From Duganella phyllosphaerae (lineage in GTDB: Bacteria; Pseudomonadota; Gammaproteobacteria; Burkholderiales; Burkholderiaceae_D): DNA of 64,000 nucleotides. This document shows, one piece after another, positions 63,589-64,000 of the stretch; within the stretch, counting starts at the first letter, position 1, and each line of letters opens with the position of its first letter. Location: the NCBI RefSeq assembly GCF_001758785.1, contig NZ_LROM01000056.1, positions 1 through 64,000 on the forward strand, written 5' to 3'. Position numbers and translations under genes: made by a program. The notes below the pieces were generated by a model. It saw only the letters and a list, made by a program, of their open reading frames with translations, had not been told where the DNA came from and made no database searches.

Positions 63589-64000
63589 ATGAGTCTACTG
63601 AGTATCGGCAGAAGTGGTTTGTTGGCGGCCCAGGTCGGATTGTCTACGACCGGCAACAACATTACCAACGCGAACGTCCCGGGTTATTCCCGCCAGGGCG
63701 TGGTGCAGACCGACACGCCTTCGCAAAACACCGGCGCCGGCTTTGTCGGCACCGGCACCGAAGTGTCGTCCGTGCGCCGTTACTACGACAACTTCCTGGC
63801 CAACCAGTTGCGCGGCGCCGAAACCAACCAGGCGTCGCTCGAAGGTTTTTACAAGCAGATTTCGCAGATCGACAACCTGCTGGCCGACCCTACCGCCGGC
63901 CTGTCGCCGGTGATGCAGGATTTCTTCAACGGCGTACAGAATGCCGCGGCCAGTCCGGCATCGGCAGCGGCGCGGCAGTCGATGCTCTCGACCTCCGAGT
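63589..64000 (+). CDS. flgK: Hook-filament junction protein FlgK, 5' part
   Basis: 137 codons are visible and no stop is reached, so the gene continues beyond the window. The N-terminus MSLLSIGRSGLLAAQVGLST, then GNNITNANVPGYSRQ and RRYYDNFLANQLRGAE, is the FlgK signature. It joins hook and filament and is a FlgN client. Driven by the sigma-28 promoter just upstream. Confidence 0.94.
   Translation, partial: MSLLSIGRSGLLAAQVGLSTTGNNITNANVPGYSRQGVVQTDTPSQNTGAGFVGTGTEVSSVRRYYDNFLANQLRGAETNQASLEGFYKQISQIDNLLADPTAGLSPVMQDFFNGVQNAAASPASAAARQSMLSTSE

Overview
The window is a GC-rich chromosomal segment from a betaproteobacterium. The gene order (ribF-ileS-lspA-coaBC-dut; rne/rluC divergent; flhB-flhA-flhF-flhG-fliA followed by flgNMA/flgB-K) and a CqsA/LqsA-type quorum-sensing locus of the kind called JqsA/JqsS/JqsR point to Oxalobacteraceae (Massilia / Duganella / Janthinobacterium group). 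This taxonomic placement is inference from protein content, not from a marker gene.

Region 1 (1-1.4 kb) looks like the edge of an accessory region. It holds the istB end of an IS21-family element that has cut off a small membrane-protein gene, and a short copy of a tRNA 3' end (resembling initiator tRNA-Met) directly followed by a terminator, as expected at an island attachment site. Region 2 (1.4-12.3 kb) is mostly housekeeping on the minus strand: alkA with an EamA transporter, an XdhC-type cofactor-insertion protein, an adhesin-E-like secreted protein, a lipoprotein with a degenerate M48 zinc site, then dut, coaBC, lspA, ileS and ribF. Region 3 (12.4-16.4 kb) is a TonB energy-transduction operon (tonB-exbB-exbD-exbD-TPR). 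Region 4 (17-21.8 kb) is the stress operon prkA-yeaH-spoVR. Region 5 (22.2-32.6 kb) carries adenine deaminase, a large FtsX-type permease, a PAS histidine kinase, the quorum-sensing locus (synthase divergent from sensor kinase and regulator), a truncated hemoglobin and rmuC. Region 6 (32.7-43.2 kb) has molybdopterin genes (a mobA-moeA fusion and moaA), rne, and the rluC / HAD phosphatase / Rieske / S49 peptidase group.

Region 7 (43.8-64 kb) starts with rsuA and then holds a flagellar supercluster: export gate (flhB, flhA), placement and number control (flhF, flhG), the flagellar sigma factor (fliA), a stator pair (motC, motD), chaperone and anti-sigma factor (flgN, flgM), P-ring chaperone (flgA), rod, hook and rings (flgB-flgJ), and the start of flgK, which runs off the window. 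Sigma-28 type promoters are visible before flgM and flgK, so FliA appears to drive its own anti-sigma factor and the late hook-filament junction gene. An Rpn-family nuclease-like gene sits between flhA and flhF.

The most notable non-gene signals are two copies of a ~120 bp nested-hairpin repeat whose outer arms differ in sequence but stay self-complementary, a 17-bp motif shared by the flhB and flgA/flgB control regions, and a promoter-plus-hairpin stretch after the S49 peptidase gene that could be a small RNA. No rRNA, complete tRNA or CRISPR array was seen.
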